A DNA stretch of 64,000 bases, taken from assembly GCF_016862575.1 (NCBI RefSeq), contig NZ_BONF01000008.1, positions 124,001 to 188,000 on the forward strand, in the 5' to 3' direction. The notes beneath the pieces are model-generated. The model saw only the letters and a list, made by a program, of their open reading frames with translations. It ran no database searches and was not told the origin of the DNA. The stretch is from Catellatospora bangladeshensis (GTDB taxonomy: Bacteria; Actinomycetota; Actinomycetes; Mycobacteriales; Micromonosporaceae). Positions 1 through 7,792 of this stretch are shown piece by piece. The translations under genes were made by a program, and so were the position numbers. Positions within the stretch are counted from its first letter, which is position 1; every line of letters begins with the position of its first letter.

Positions 1-527
1 ACGTCGCCGCGTACGCGGCCTGGGCCGGGGGCGACCTGCCCACCGAGGCCGAATGGGAGTACGCCGCCGGAGGCGGCGCCGCCCAGCCCGCCGAGTTCGC
101 CTGGGGCGCCGAGCTGACCCCGGGCGGGATGCACCTGGCCAACCTCTGGCAGGGCGAGTTCCCGGTGCTCAACCTGGCCGCCGACGGCTACGAGACCACC
201 GCGCCCGCCGGCTCCTTCCCGCCCAACGCGTTCGGCCTGTCCGACATGATCGGCAACGTGTGGGAGTGGACGTCGGACTGGTACGGCGCCCACCAGCCCG
301 GCACGGCCGACGCCTGCTGCGCGCCCGCCGGCCCGCGCGGCGCCACGGAGCAGGGCAGCTACGACCCGGCGACACCGGGCGTGCGCATCCCGCGCCGGGT
401 GACCAAGGGCGGCTCGTTCCTGTGCGCGCCGAACTACTGCCGCCGTTACCGGCCCGCGGCCCGCATGCCGCAGGCGGTCGACACCTCCACCTGCCACCTG
501 GGGTTTCGCCTGGTGGTGCGGCCGTAA
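1..527 (+). CDS. Formylglycine-generating enzyme (SUMF1/FGE family), C-terminal part
   Basis: The 5' end lies outside the window; the frame is open from base 3 to the TAA at 525-527. The visible ~174 residues carry the family signature LPTEAEWEYAA at the start, GNVWEWTSDWY in the middle, then GGSFLCAPNYC and CRRYRPAAR near the end. FGE oxidises the Cys of a CxPxR motif in type I sulfatases to formylglycine, the sulfatase catalytic residue. Both cysteines of the copper-binding/redox pair of true FGEs (human C336/C341) are present, encoded at 423-425 and 438-440, and the last residues (LGFRLVV) match the normal end of the fold. This separates it from the many SUMF1-fold proteins lacking the Cys pair. 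No sulfatase is visible here, so its substrate would be upstream or elsewhere. Confidence 0.88.
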   Translation, partial: VAAYAAWAGGDLPTEAEWEYAAGGGAAQPAEFAWGAELTPGGMHLANLWQGEFPVLNLAADGYETTAPAGSFPPNAFGLSDMIGNVWEWTSDWYGAHQPGTADACCAPAGPRGATEQGSYDPATPGVRIPRRVTKGGSFLCAPNYCRRYRPAARMPQAVDTSTCHLGFRLVVRP

Positions 528-551
528 CGAGCCGCGTTCGCGATTCGTCGC

Positions 552-557
552 TATGAT
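552..557 (+). promoter_or_regulatory. Probable -10 box of the S1 protease gene
   Basis: TATGAT, close to the sigma-70/HrdB consensus, about 40 bases before the GTG at 599. It would give a leader of roughly 35 bases containing the ribosome site GGGGAGG at 586-592. No good -35 is visible, and no transcript data exist here. Confidence 0.45.
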
Positions 558-598
558 GCCCCGGTTGTCGAGAGACGCCTAGTACGGGGAGGTCAGGC

Positions 599-2179
599 GT
601 GTCGCGAAACCGTCGCGTCATCATGTCCGTCATCGCCGCCACCGCGGTCGCCCTGAGTGTGGGCACCCTGGCGGCCGCAGGAGTGATCCCCGCCGCGTGG
701 CACGAGCCCGCGGCCGAACCCGCCGCCGAGGCCGCACCGGCCGCCGGACCGCCCGGGGCGCTGCGCGGCGGCGCCGTCCAGCCGCTGACCGGCCGCAGCG
801 CCGCGCCCGTCGGCCCGGCCAAGGACCCCACCACCGCCAACCCCGGCGCGCTCGCCGCGCCGCACTCGGTCGCCTTCCTGCGCACGCAGTACGGCATCAC
901 CGAGGCCGAGGCGGTGCGCCGGCTCGCGCTGCAGCAGTCGGCGCCCGCGCTGGCGCAGCGCCTGTCGGCGAGCCTGCCCGACGCGTACGCCGGGCTGTGG
1001 CTGGACCAGGAGGCGGGCGGCCTGCTGCGGGTCGGCATGACCAGGCCCGACCTGCTGGAACCCGCGCTCGCCGGGGTCGCCGACGCCGCGCACGTGCGGG
1101 CCGTGCCCGCCACCCGCTCGCTGAAGCAGCTCCAGGCCACGGCGGCGAAGCTGTCCGCCGACCTGGCCGGGCGCACCGACGTGGAGATCGCGGTGGACGC
1201 GCCGTCCAACCAGGTCGTGGTGACCGCCCCGGCGGGCGCCGACCTGACCGGGATCAGCCCCGCCGTGACCCGTGCGGGCGGCGCGGCGCGGCTGCACCGC
1301 AGCCCGCGCCCGGCCGGTGTGCCGAAGTCGTGCGACCCGCTGAACTGCCTGCAGCCTCCGCTGCGCAGCGGGATCCGGCTGGACGTCCCGCGGGACAACG
1401 GCACGGTCGGCGGCTGCACCACGGGCTACGTGCTGCGCTCGCAGAAGACCGGGGAGCGCTTCGTGCTCACTGCCGGGCACTGCGTGCTCAACCCCGCGAC
1501 GCACAGCCGCATCGACGACACCTGGCACCGCTACCTGGTGGAGAAGATGCCCGTGGTGGTCGAGCACCCCGACGCCACGCTGCGGGCGGCGCTCGGCGAG
1601 AACATCGCCGGGGTCAGCCCCTACGACTACGCGATCATGCCGTACGCCGACACCCGCACGGCGAACTTCTGGAACGGCGGCCAGGTGCAGCTGCGCAGCG
1701 CGGCACGGTCCGTCTCCGGCGGCCTGATCAACGAGTGGTGCCCCGGCGGCTGTCCGGGCGGCGGCACGATCCCGGTCACCGGCGTCACCCCGCTGGCCAA
1801 CGTCCTGGTCGGCTCGGTGGTGTGCGCCACCGGCTCGGGCTACACACCCGCCGCCGGGGAGAAGATCATCGACTCCGGCGCGGGCGCGGGCTACCAGCCC
1901 GGCACGCGCTGCGGCACCGTCGTGAAGAAGGGCGTGCTGATCTCCGTGAAGATCTGCGCCCGCCCCGGCGACAGCGGCGGCCCGCTGTTCACCGAGGCCG
2001 ACGGCAAGGCGGTCGGCATCCTCAAGTACGGCGACCCGGGTCAGGGCGCCTGCACCAATGCCGACGAGTGGAACCACTACGCTCCGGTCGAGACCATCCT
2101 GTCGCGGGTGAACTCGCGTACCGACCTGCAGTTCGAACTGGTCACGGCCGGCACCGCGACGGGGCCCGCACCCCGGTAA
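599..2179 (+). CDS. Secreted trypsin-like serine protease (S1 family) with propeptide
   Basis: A 526-residue exported endopeptidase. The GTG start is set by GGGGAGG six bases upstream. Residues 1-33 form an Arg-rich n-region plus a hydrophobic core (signal peptide); about 35-250 is an Ala-rich propeptide; the protease domain follows. Catalytic triad: H294 in LTAGHC, D343 in YDYAIM, S459 in GDSGGPLF. Several Cys (GGCTTG, EWCPGGCPGG, RCG, ICA, ACTN) could form extracellular disulfides. The large propeptide and chymotrypsin fold resemble streptogrisin/alpha-lytic-type enzymes, where the prodomain assists folding. A membrane-protein gene follows after 34 bases, so the two may be co-transcribed. 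The natural substrate cannot be read from the sequence. Confidence 0.88.
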   Translation: MSRNRRVIMSVIAATAVALSVGTLAAAGVIPAAWHEPAAEPAAEAAPAAGPPGALRGGAVQPLTGRSAAPVGPAKDPTTANPGALAAPHSVAFLRTQYGITEAEAVRRLALQQSAPALAQRLSASLPDAYAGLWLDQEAGGLLRVGMTRPDLLEPALAGVADAAHVRAVPATRSLKQLQATAAKLSADLAGRTDVEIAVDAPSNQVVVTAPAGADLTGISPAVTRAGGAARLHRSPRPAGVPKSCDPLNCLQPPLRSGIRLDVPRDNGTVGGCTTGYVLRSQKTGERFVLTAGHCVLNPATHSRIDDTWHRYLVEKMPVVVEHPDATLRAALGENIAGVSPYDYAIMPYADTRTANFWNGGQVQLRSAARSVSGGLINEWCPGGCPGGGTIPVTGVTPLANVLVGSVVCATGSGYTPAAGEKIIDSGAGAGYQPGTRCGTVVKKGVLISVKICARPGDSGGPLFTEADGKAVGILKYGDPGQGACTNADEWNHYAPVETILSRVNSRTDLQFELVTAGTATGPAPR

Positions 2180-2213
2180 CCCCGTTCACGACGGCACCGG
2201 AGAGGATTCCTGC

Positions 2214-3476
2214 ATGTCCTCCGCCCCCACCGCCGTGCTCGCCCCTGCGCCGGAGAAGGCGCCGGACGCCCACCCGGCGACGCGGCCGCGGCGGTGGCGG
2301 GCACGGGGCCGGGCGCTGCTCGCGCCGCTGCTGGCGTACCTGGCGAGCCACGCCCTGTACGCCGCGGCGGCGGCCGCCGTGTCCGAGCCGTACCTGCCGG
2401 TCGACGGCCGGGTGCGCGCCGACTCGGGGCTCTACGCGCTGGTCGCCTCGCGCGGCTACGAGCTGTTCCTCTGCGACAGCGACCCGGCGCTGGGGCCGAT
2501 GTTCGCGCCGGGCGCCTGGTGCGGCACGGCCGGCTGGTTCCCGCTCTACCCCGCGCTGATCCGGGTGCTCACCTGGCCCACCGGGATCGGCGAGTACGTG
2601 GCGGGCCTCGTCATCACCGAGCTGTGCCTGCTGGCGGCCTTCGTGCTGCTGTGGCGGCTGCTGCGGGGCACCGGCACGGCGCGGCCGGTGGCGTGGGCCG
2701 TGCTGGCCCTGGCCGCGCTGCTGCCGTCGGGCATCTACCTGCGCGCGGTGTTCCCCATGGCGCTCGCCGTGGTGCTGCTGCTGGCCTGCGTGAGCGCGCT
2801 GCGCTCCGGCCGGTGGTGGTGGGCCGGGGTGTTCGGCGCGCTGGTCGCCACGGCGTACCCGATGGGCGTCGCGGTGGCCGCCATCGGCTTCGGCACGGTG
2901 GTGACCCTGCTCGGCCGGGGTGAGCTGCGCCCGCTCGCGGCGGCGCGGGCCGCGCTGGCGGTGTGCGGGCTGCCGGTGGCGGGGCTGCTGGCGGTGTTCG
3001 CGGTGCACCGGGTGACCGTGGGGCACTGGAACGCGTACATGATGATCCAGGAGCACTACGGCAACGGCGTGCACAACCCGCTGACCTCGCTCTACAAGCT
3101 GGCGATCGAGCCCGCCGTGATCCCGGTCGCCGAGCCCCGGCAGGACCTGCTGTGGGAGCTGGACGTCTACACCGACGCCGAGCTGTGGTGGTCGCTGGCG
3201 CTGGTGCTGCTCGCGGTCACCGCGGCGGTGATCGCGTCCGGGCGGGGCACGCTGCGCCGCTACGACGCCGGGCTCGCCCTCTACGCGGTGGCGATCTTCG
3301 TCGGGCCGCTGATCGCCGGACCGGCCGTGTCGCAGTACCGCTCGCACTCGCTGCTGCTGCCCGCGCTGCTGGTGCTGCGGCATCTCCCGGCGCGCCTGCT
3401 CTGGCCGTACGCGGTGGGCGCCGGGGTCATCGCCGTGCCGATGGGGATGCTGTTCTCGACCTGGCTGCTGTTCTAG
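2214..3476 (+). CDS. Multi-pass membrane glycosyltransferase-like protein (GT-C fold, PIG-V-like)
   Basis: A 420-residue polytopic membrane protein with a Pro/Arg-rich cytoplasmic N-terminus (1-35) and about eight to ten hydrophobic segments. After the first helix an extracytoplasmic loop carries DSGLYALVASRGYE, which resembles the acidic first-loop motif (D..YL.IA..GY) of actinobacterial PIG-V/GT39-like mannosyltransferases using polyprenyl-phosphate sugars. Later loops contain WFPLYPALIR and YRSHSLLLPALL, also typical of that group. GGAGAGG lies eight bases before the ATG. The acceptor is unknown; the protease directly upstream could be a glycoprotein client, but that is speculation. The GT-C fold is likely, the exact reaction is not established. 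Confidence 0.6.
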   Translation: MSSAPTAVLAPAPEKAPDAHPATRPRRWRARGRALLAPLLAYLASHALYAAAAAAVSEPYLPVDGRVRADSGLYALVASRGYELFLCDSDPALGPMFAPGAWCGTAGWFPLYPALIRVLTWPTGIGEYVAGLVITELCLLAAFVLLWRLLRGTGTARPVAWAVLALAALLPSGIYLRAVFPMALAVVLLLACVSALRSGRWWWAGVFGALVATAYPMGVAVAAIGFGTVVTLLGRGELRPLAAARAALAVCGLPVAGLLAVFAVHRVTVGHWNAYMMIQEHYGNGVHNPLTSLYKLAIEPAVIPVAEPRQDLLWELDVYTDAELWWSLALVLLAVTAAVIASGRGTLRRYDAGLALYAVAIFVGPLIAGPAVSQYRSHSLLLPALLVLRHLPARLLWPYAVGAGVIAVPMGMLFSTWLLF

Positions 3477-3502
3477 GCGTCGCCGGGCGGACGCGGCCAC
3501 GA

Positions 3503-3508
3503 TAGGCT
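3503..3508 (+). promoter_or_regulatory. Probable -10 box of the phosphofructokinase gene
   Basis: TAGGCT, 28 bases before the ATG at 3537, followed by a ribosome site GGAGG around 3526-3530. It lies only 27 bases after the preceding stop, so the kinase probably has its own promoter. Confidence 0.4.
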
Positions 3509-3536
3509 GCGGTCCCCTGAATCATGGAGGACGGCG

Positions 3537-4865
3537 ATGGTTCCGCAAGCCGTTGACCTGACCGTACGCACCCTCGGTGAATGCCGCATCGAGTCTCCGC
3601 TGGCGCCGCTGCTGCCGGAGCCCGAGAGCACCGAGCACTACGTCGACGAAGACGACCGGGTGCTGTTCGACGACACGCGCAGCATGGTGGCCGCGCGTAA
3701 GACCAAGCTGGACGCGCTGCCCGGCTTCGAGCCCGGCGGCCCGCGCCGCAAGATCTTCTTCCAGCCCTCGAAGACCCGCGTCGGCATCGTGACCTGCGGC
3801 GGGCTCTGCCCCGGCCTCAACGACGTCATCCGCGGCCTGGTGCTGGAGCTGACCTCGCACTACGGCGTCACCAAGATCTACGGCTTCCGCAACGGCTACC
3901 AGGGCTTCATCGCCGGCTACGGGCATCCCCCGATCGACCTCGACGCCGAGGCGGTCAGCGGCATCAACGAGTACGGCGGCACCATCCTCGGCACGTCCCG
4001 GGGCAGCCAGGACCCGTACGAGATCGTCGACTGCCTGGAGCAGATGAGCATCAACGTGCTCTTCGTCATCGGCGGCGACGGCTCCATGCGCGGCGCGCTC
4101 ACCATCGCCGACGTGGTCAAGGAGCGCGGCCTGAAGATCGCCGTGATCGGCGTGCCGAAGACCATCGACAACGACATCCCGTACATCGAGCAGAGCTTCG
4201 GCTTCCAGACCGCGTTCTCCAAGGCCACCGAGTCGCTGCGCAGCGCCCACGTGGAGGCCCGCGCGGTGCCCAACGGAGTCGGCCTGGTGCAGGTCATGGG
4301 CCGCCACTCGGGCTTCATCGCCTGCTACGCGACACTGGCCAACAACGACGCCGACTACGTGCTCATCCCCGAGGTGCCGTTCCAGCTCGACGGGGAGAAC
4401 GGCTTCCTCGCCCACCTGCGGCGGCGGGTCGCCGAACGCGGGCACGCGGTGGTGGTCGCCGCCGAGGGCGCCGGGCAGGAGTACCTGGAGTCCGACGAGC
4501 CCGGCCAGGTCGACAAGTCCGGCAACCGCAACCTCAAGGACATCGGCCTCTTCCTGCGCAAACGCATTGCGGAGGACTTCGCCGCGCACGGCATGGAGTC
4601 CAGCCTCAAGTACATCGACCCCAGCTACGCCATCCGCAGCGTGCCGGCCAACCCGTACGACAGCGTCTACTGCATCCGGCTCGCGCACGCCGCCGTGCAC
4701 GCGGCGATGGCCGGGCGCACCGCGATGGTGGTCGGCCGCTGGCGCGGCCGTTTCGTCCACGTCCCCATCGCCCTGGCCATCAGCAAGCGCAACCAGGTCG
4801 ACCCCACCGGCGACCTCTGGATGTCCGTCCTCGAAACCACCGGCCAACCCCGCCACTTCGGCTGA
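3537..4865 (+). CDS. 6-phosphofructokinase, PPi-PFK-like clade with ATP-type signature
   Basis: A 442-residue cytoplasmic glycolytic enzyme phosphorylating fructose 6-phosphate to the 1,6-bisphosphate. Residues 1-80 are an N-terminal extension; the PFK core starts at VGIVTCGGLCPGLN (82-95). LGTSRG (151-156) and GGDGS (179-183) form the phosphodonor loop; PKTIDND (207-213) contains the catalytic D211; MGRHSGF follows. G182 is the residue associated with ATP use (PPi enzymes have Asp), while K208 is the residue typical of PPi enzymes. This mixture is known from long ATP-dependent PFKs of plants and trypanosomatids. The length exceeds that of bacterial PfkA (~320-340). ATP is the likelier donor, but sequence alone does not settle it. 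Confidence 0.85.
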   Translation: MVPQAVDLTVRTLGECRIESPLAPLLPEPESTEHYVDEDDRVLFDDTRSMVAARKTKLDALPGFEPGGPRRKIFFQPSKTRVGIVTCGGLCPGLNDVIRGLVLELTSHYGVTKIYGFRNGYQGFIAGYGHPPIDLDAEAVSGINEYGGTILGTSRGSQDPYEIVDCLEQMSINVLFVIGGDGSMRGALTIADVVKERGLKIAVIGVPKTIDNDIPYIEQSFGFQTAFSKATESLRSAHVEARAVPNGVGLVQVMGRHSGFIACYATLANNDADYVLIPEVPFQLDGENGFLAHLRRRVAERGHAVVVAAEGAGQEYLESDEPGQVDKSGNRNLKDIGLFLRKRIAEDFAAHGMESSLKYIDPSYAIRSVPANPYDSVYCIRLAHAAVHAAMAGRTAMVVGRWRGRFVHVPIALAISKRNQVDPTGDLWMSVLETTGQPRHFG

Positions 4866-4901
4866 CCCACCGGCCCCGCCCCCGCCGCCGCCACTCCTGC
4901 C

Positions 4902-4969
4902 GCCGCCAGTTTCGGGGAAAGTGCACGCATCGCTTGACCAGCGCCTGCACTTTCCCCGAAACTGGCGGC
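4902..4969. terminator. 24-bp perfect inverted repeat between convergent genes
   Basis: Arms 4902-4925 and 4946-4969 are exact reverse complements, with a 20-base loop that itself can form a 4-bp stem (4931-4934/4940-4943). It lies between the phosphofructokinase stop (4865) and the stop of the opposing glucosidase gene (5015), as expected for a bidirectional terminator. The arms contain an AT-richer core (TTTCGGGGAAAGTGCA) flanked by GC. There is no T-run, usual for actinobacterial hairpins. Confidence 0.7.
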
Positions 4970-5014
4970 CCCTCGTCGCCGAGGGAGGACGCGGAGGGCG
5001 CCGACCAGCGGGGC

Positions 5015-7669
5015 TTAGCGGAGGCCGCGGGGGTGGTGGCGGGTGAGGATGAGGTCGAGGACGAGGGCGGTCCAGCCGCACTGGTGGGTGGCGCCCAGGC
5101 CCGCGCCGGTGTCGCCGTGGAAGAACTCCGGGAAGGTGAGGTGGTCCTTCCAGTCCGGGTGGTCGGCGAGCAGCGGGTGGTCCGGCAGGTAGGGCCGGTT
5201 GCCGTGCCGGTCGGGCAGGAACAGCGCGATGAGCCGGTCGGACAGGTCGTCGGCGATCTGGTCCAGGGTGAGCTTCTGCCCGGACCGGGTCGGATACTCC
5301 ACCTGCAGGTCGTCGTGGAAGAACCGGGCGTAGTGCCGGATCCCCTCGATGAGCAGGTAGTTCGTCGGGAACCAGATCGGCCCGCGCCAGTTGGAGTTGC
5401 CGCCGAACAGCCCGTTGGCCGACTCGGCCGGCTCGTACCCGACCGTGTAGTCGTGCCCGCCGAGCCGGATCGTGTACGGCTTGTCCAGGTGCCGTCGCGA
5501 CAGCGTGCGCAGCCCGTACGGGGACAGGAACTCCTCGGTGTCCAGCATCCGGCTCAGGATGCGCCGCAGCTGCTCCGGCCCGACGACGGCGAGCAGCCGC
5601 TGCTGCTGTCCTCCGTCGGAGATCCGCCGCGCCCCGACGACCTCGGTGAACTCGGGCCGGTTGGTGAGGAACCAGCGCAGCCGCGCCGCGATCTCGGGCA
5701 ACCGGACCAGCGTCACCGAGCTGAGCGTGGTGGTCGCGCACAGCGGCAGCAGCCCGACCACCGAGCGCACCTTCAGCGGCACCTCCCGGCCGTCGGTGCG
5801 GCGCAGCAGGTCGTAGAAGAAACCGTCCTCGTCGTCCCAGAGCCCCTGGTGTGACGCGGCGTTCGCGATGTACGCGAAGTGCTCCAGGAACTTGGTGGCG
5901 ATGTCGGTCCACATGCGGTCGTGGGTGGCCAGGACCAGCGAGATCTCCAGCAGGTTGAGCGCGTACATCGCCATCCAGGCGGTGCCGTCGGACTGCTCCA
6001 GCACGCCGGGCACGGGCAGCGACGCGGACCGGTCGAACGGGCCGACGTTGTCCAGGCCCAGGAAGCCGCCCTCGAACAGGTTGTTGCCGCCGGTGTCCTT
6101 GCGGTTGACCCACCAGGTGAAGTTGAGCAGCAGCTTGTGCATGACCCGGGCGAGGAAGGCGTAGTCGCGCCCGCCGTCGATCTCGAAGACGCGCAGCGCG
6201 GCCCAGGCGTGCACGGGCGGGTTGACGTCGCCGAACGCCCATTCGTAGGCCGGGATCTGGCCGTTGGGGTGCAGGTACCAGTCGCGTAGCAGGAGCAGGA
6301 TCTGCTCCTTGGCGAAGTGCGGGTCGACGCGGGCCAGGGCGACGCAGTGGAAGGCCAGGTCCCACGCGGCGTACCAGGGGTACTCCCACGGGTCGGGCAT
6401 GGAGATGACGTCGAAGCTGGTCATGTGCCGCCAGGCGCTGTTGCGCCCGTGCCGGCGGCCCTCGGGCGGCGGTGGCGAGGCGGGGTCGCCGTCGAGCCAG
6501 CGGGCCACGTCGTAGTGGTAGAACTGCTTGCCCCACATCAGCCCGGCGACGGCGGCACGCACGACGTGCGCCTGATCCTCGGGTGTGCCGTGCGGGACCA
6601 GGTCGGCGAAGTACTCGTCGGCCTCGGTCCTGCGCGCGGCCATGACCTCGTCGAACTCGGCGCCGAGCGACGGCAGCGGCCGTTCCCGGCCGCCGGGCGC
6701 GGCGAGGTGGGTCAGGCGCAGCCGGATCCGCGCGGTCTCGCCGGACGGCACGGTGAGCACGTAGTGCAGCGCGGCCTTGGTGCCGGTGCGGTCCGGGTTG
6801 ACCGTGGGCAGGCCGTGCACCACGTGGTCGGCGATGCCGTCCTTCGGGTAGTCGGGAGTCTCCTCGTACCCCCACAGCCGCCGCGCGTTGGTCTCGTTGT
6901 CGCACGCCAGCACGGTCGGCTCGCCCTCACCCTGGAGCATCAGGCGGCCGAGGATGCGGTGCTGCGCGCGCAGCTCGCCGCGCCCGCCGACCTGCTCGGC
7001 GACGATCTCGGGCTTGTCGTCGCGGCCGGGCAGGCCCCACGACCACGTGTTGCGGAACCACAGGGTGGGCAGCACGTGCAGGGTGGCCGGCTCGGGCGCG
7101 CGGTTGGTGACCGAGACGACCATGCACAGGTCGGTGGGACCCGCCTTGGCGTAGTCGACGGTGACCACCCAGTACCGGTCGTCGGCGAAGACCCCGGTGT
7201 CGGCCAGCTCGTACTCCGGCTCAGAGCGGTCCAGCTGCCGGTTGACCGCGACCAGCTCGGAGTACGGATACTCCCGCTGCGGGTAGTGGTAGCGCCAGGA
7301 CATCCACGAGTGGGTCGGCGTGGAGTCGGTGTACCACCAGTACTCCTTGGCGTCCTCGCCGTGGTTGCCCTCGTTGCCGGTGAGCCCGAAGATGCGCTCC
7401 TTCAGGATCGGGTCGGCCTCGTTCCACAGGCCGAGCCCGAAGCAGAAGGTCTGCCGCTCGTCGCAGACGCCGGCCAGCCCGTCCTCGTTCCACCGGTAGG
7501 CGCGGGAGCGGGCGTGATCGTGCGGGAAGTACTCCCACGCGGTGCCGTGCTCGCTGTAGTCCTCACGCACGGTGCCCCAGGCCCGCTCGGAGAGGTACGG
7601 CCCCCACAGCCGCCAGGGCTCGGCCCCGGCGTCCGCGTCCGCCAGCCGCCTGCGCTCCGCCCCAGTCAC
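5015..7669 (-). CDS. GH63/MGH1-like glucosidase
   Basis: An 884-residue cytoplasmic protein (no signal peptide) of the (alpha/alpha)6-barrel glycosidases related to GH63 and mannosylglycerate hydrolase. The GTG start is preceded by GAGGAG five bases upstream. The N-terminal beta region (about 1-330) holds GPYLSERAWGTVREDY, FGLGLWNE and TGNEGNHGED; the barrel (about 370-870) holds MWGKQFYHYDVARWLDGD, SFDVISMPDPWEYPWYAAWD, WAFGDVNPP, GTAWMAMYALN and NSNWRGPIWFP. Acidic pairs in these stretches are the expected catalytic residues. It faces the debranching enzyme gene at 7793, suggesting a role in intracellular glucan or glucoside breakdown. The true substrate (oligoglucoside, glucosyl- or mannosylglycerate) is unknown. 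Confidence 0.78.
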   Translation of the reverse strand: MTGAERRRLADADAGAEPWRLWGPYLSERAWGTVREDYSEHGTAWEYFPHDHARSRAYRWNEDGLAGVCDERQTFCFGLGLWNEADPILKERIFGLTGNEGNHGEDAKEYWWYTDSTPTHSWMSWRYHYPQREYPYSELVAVNRQLDRSEPEYELADTGVFADDRYWVVTVDYAKAGPTDLCMVVSVTNRAPEPATLHVLPTLWFRNTWSWGLPGRDDKPEIVAEQVGGRGELRAQHRILGRLMLQGEGEPTVLACDNETNARRLWGYEETPDYPKDGIADHVVHGLPTVNPDRTGTKAALHYVLTVPSGETARIRLRLTHLAAPGGRERPLPSLGAEFDEVMAARRTEADEYFADLVPHGTPEDQAHVVRAAVAGLMWGKQFYHYDVARWLDGDPASPPPPEGRRHGRNSAWRHMTSFDVISMPDPWEYPWYAAWDLAFHCVALARVDPHFAKEQILLLLRDWYLHPNGQIPAYEWAFGDVNPPVHAWAALRVFEIDGGRDYAFLARVMHKLLLNFTWWVNRKDTGGNNLFEGGFLGLDNVGPFDRSASLPVPGVLEQSDGTAWMAMYALNLLEISLVLATHDRMWTDIATKFLEHFAYIANAASHQGLWDDEDGFFYDLLRRTDGREVPLKVRSVVGLLPLCATTTLSSVTLVRLPEIAARLRWFLTNRPEFTEVVGARRISDGGQQQRLLAVVGPEQLRRILSRMLDTEEFLSPYGLRTLSRRHLDKPYTIRLGGHDYTVGYEPAESANGLFGGNSNWRGPIWFPTNYLLIEGIRHYARFFHDDLQVEYPTRSGQKLTLDQIADDLSDRLIALFLPDRHGNRPYLPDHPLLADHPDWKDHLTFPEFFHGDTGAGLGATHQCGWTALVLDLILTRHHPRGLR

Positions 7670-7714
7670 ACCATCTCCTCGCTGCCGCCCACGGGATCAT
7701 TGTCGCCCCGCTTT

Positions 7715-7732
7715 GTTACACCTCTGCGTAAC
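7715..7732. promoter_or_regulatory. Short inverted repeat in divergent promoter region
   Basis: GTTAC and GTAAC separated by eight bases lie between the divergent glucosidase and debranching-enzyme genes, 46 and 61 bases from the two starts. A regulator could control both directions here, but the arms are only 5 bp. Confidence 0.25.
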
Positions 7733-7779
7733 TTTGGCGGAGTCGCGTGATCGGTATCCCGATTGCCCCGGTTTTCTGC

Positions 7780-7785
7780 CAGAGT
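7780..7785 (+). promoter_or_regulatory. Putative leaderless -10 box (debranching enzyme)
   Basis: CAGAGT followed by seven bases and the ATG at 7793, which would place the RNA start on or near the A of ATG. No ribosome site is visible before this ATG, consistent with leaderless translation. Confidence 0.35.
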
Positions 7786-7792
7786 CGTCACC

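Noticed and set aside
3522-6905. 1127-residue minus-strand frame
   Set aside because: Antisense to the phosphofructokinase and out of frame with the glucosidase; Arg/Pro-rich composition typical of high-GC shadow frames.
5015-7669. Trehalase or glucoamylase as the function of the 884-residue protein
   Set aside because: Trehalase signatures are missing and motifs fit the GH63/MGH1 group better; the substrate is left open.
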